Shown here: positions 14,560-15,310 of the stretch, in pieces
How the letters are laid out: the number at the start of each line of letters is the position of its first letter
Position numbering within the stretch: position 1 is the stretch's first letter
Source: Flavobacteriaceae bacterium
GTDB lineage: Bacteria; Bacteroidota; Bacteroidia; Flavobacteriales; Flavobacteriaceae
Length of the DNA stretch: 15,310 nt
Assembly: GCA_029238555.1 (NCBI GenBank)
Contig: JAQWFV010000096.1
Coordinates: 1 to 15,310, forward strand
Reading direction: 5' to 3'
Notes under the pieces: generated by a model
Seen by the model: the letters and a program-made list of their open reading frames with translations, nothing else
Told to the model about the DNA's origin: nothing
Databases searched by the model: none
Translations under genes and position numbers: made by a program

Positions 14560-15310
14560 ATGAGCAAACAACAAAAAAACATCAATAAAGAGTTTAAACT
14601 CTCTTCATGGGCCATAGACAACCCTTCGGTAGTCTATGTCATGATTGGTATTTTCTTCTTTTTAGGACTCTCTGCTTATTTTGACATGCCCAGAGAAGAT
14701 TTCCCTGAAATTAAGGAAACTAAAATATATATCTCTACCCCTTATCCCGGAAACACTGCAGAAGACATAGAGCGTCTGATCACTGACCCACTAGAAGACA
14801 AGTTAAAAAACATTTCTAATGTGGTGGAAATTACCTCCACTTCACAAGAAGACTACGCCATAATCACTGTAGAGTTTGACGAAGACATTTCTGTAGAAGC
14901 GGCCAAACAAAAGGTCAAAGACGAGGTAGATTCTGAGAAAGCCTCTGAAGACTGGCCTACTTTTAACGGAGCAAAGGTGGAACCTAATGTGTTTGACTTA
15001 AACCTGTCAGAAGAGATCGCCATCATGAACATTAACCTTACAGGAGATTATCCTGTGGAGCGTCTTAAAGCCTATGGGGAATATTTAGAAGACCGCATAG
15101 AAGACCTTCCTCAAATTAAGAAGGTAGACATTAGAGGGGCGCAAGAAAAAGAGGTAGAAATAGCCGTTGACGTCTATAAAATGATGGCTTCTCAAGTGAG
15201 TTTTAACGACATTTTACAAGCCATTGGAAATGGAAATATGACGCTTTCTGCTGGTAATTTAGTGAACTCAGGGCAGCGAAGAACCATTAGAATTTTAGGA
15301 GAAATAGAAA
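14560..15310 (+). CDS. RND family efflux pump inner-membrane subunit, partial
   Basis: The first 250 codons of an AcrB/MexF-like proton-driven pump; the frame is open to the window end. After a short cytoplasmic start (MSKQQKNINKEFKLSSWAIDNPSV) the first membrane helix lies at about residues 24-41. The family stretch DMPREDFPEIKETKIYISTPYPGNTAEDIERLITDPLEDKL follows and leads into the porter domain, with conserved 'V..I.STS.ED...I.VEFD' and the helix 'VEAAKQKVKDEVD'. This form of the N-terminus (MPRExFPEI) is typical of HAE1/multidrug-type pumps of Bacteroidota, though a metal-efflux role cannot be excluded because the membrane Asp/Lys relay lies outside the window. Confidence 0.95.
   Translation, partial: MSKQQKNINKEFKLSSWAIDNPSVVYVMIGIFFFLGLSAYFDMPREDFPEIKETKIYISTPYPGNTAEDIERLITDPLEDKLKNISNVVEITSTSQEDYAIITVEFDEDISVEAAKQKVKDEVDSEKASEDWPTFNGAKVEPNVFDLNLSEEIAIMNINLTGDYPVERLKAYGEYLEDRIEDLPQIKKVDIRGAQEKEVEIAVDVYKMMASQVSFNDILQAIGNGNMTLSAGNLVNSGQRRTIRILGEIE

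Noticed and set aside
1..15310. CRISPR arrays, insertion sequences, tRNAs, rRNAs or defence genes
   Set aside because: No direct-repeat arrays, transposase frames, terminal repeats or RNA gene patterns were seen on either strand.

Overview
The window looks like ordinary chromosomal sequence from a member of the Bacteroidota, most likely a marine-type, carotenoid-forming flavobacterium. Three things support this. At least seven gene starts are preceded by the Bacteroidota -7 promoter element TAnnTTTG instead of sigma70 boxes, with no clear Shine-Dalgarno sequences. The gene families have a flavobacterial flavour: an FeoB-associated Cys-rich protein, DUF2141, a carboxypeptidase-regulatory-like lipid- or surface-type protein, and a flavobacterial lycopene cyclase. 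The DNA is moderately AT-rich with uniform coding style. I see no mobile element, phage gene, CRISPR array, tRNA or rRNA, and no gene-free stretch longer than 300 bases.

Layout. (1) 1-1111, minus strand: the N-terminal 370 codons of an RseP-type site-2 protease, cut by the window edge. (2) 1282-4656, plus strand: a SCO1/SenC thioredoxin-like copper protein with its own promoter, then a tight ferrous iron uptake operon feoA-feoB followed by a 47-residue FeoB-associated Cys-rich membrane protein. (3) 4745-6370, plus: an exported protein with a carboxypeptidase-regulatory-like beta-sandwich. (4) 6367-8807, minus: a DtxR/MntR-type metal-dependent repressor followed by a ZIP metal transporter, then a DUF2141 protein and a DUF423 membrane protein. 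(5) 8918-11118: lycopene beta-cyclase (plus) and a polyprenyl diphosphate synthase (minus) meet tail to tail; together they form a small isoprenoid/carotenoid block. (6) 11261-15310, plus: a TetR-family regulator followed by the three parts of an RND tripartite efflux pump (TolC-like channel, membrane fusion lipoprotein, inner-membrane pump, the last cut by the window end).

How they fit. Two metal import systems (FeoAB and ZIP) and a metal-sensing repressor sit within 7 kb. The repressor gene is preceded by two overlapping palindromes, one of which (TTTAGAC-AA-GTCTAAA) is a good candidate for its own operator, and degenerate matches occur at the feoA leader and upstream of tolC. The TetR gene has a 9-bp inverted repeat wrapped around its -33 element, a likely autoregulatory operator for the efflux operon. 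A separate 15-nt perfect palindrome lies between rseP and SCO1. I found no convincing previously undescribed system; the most useful new information is the set of promoters and candidate operators, a small gene below usual length cut-offs, and corrected gene starts.
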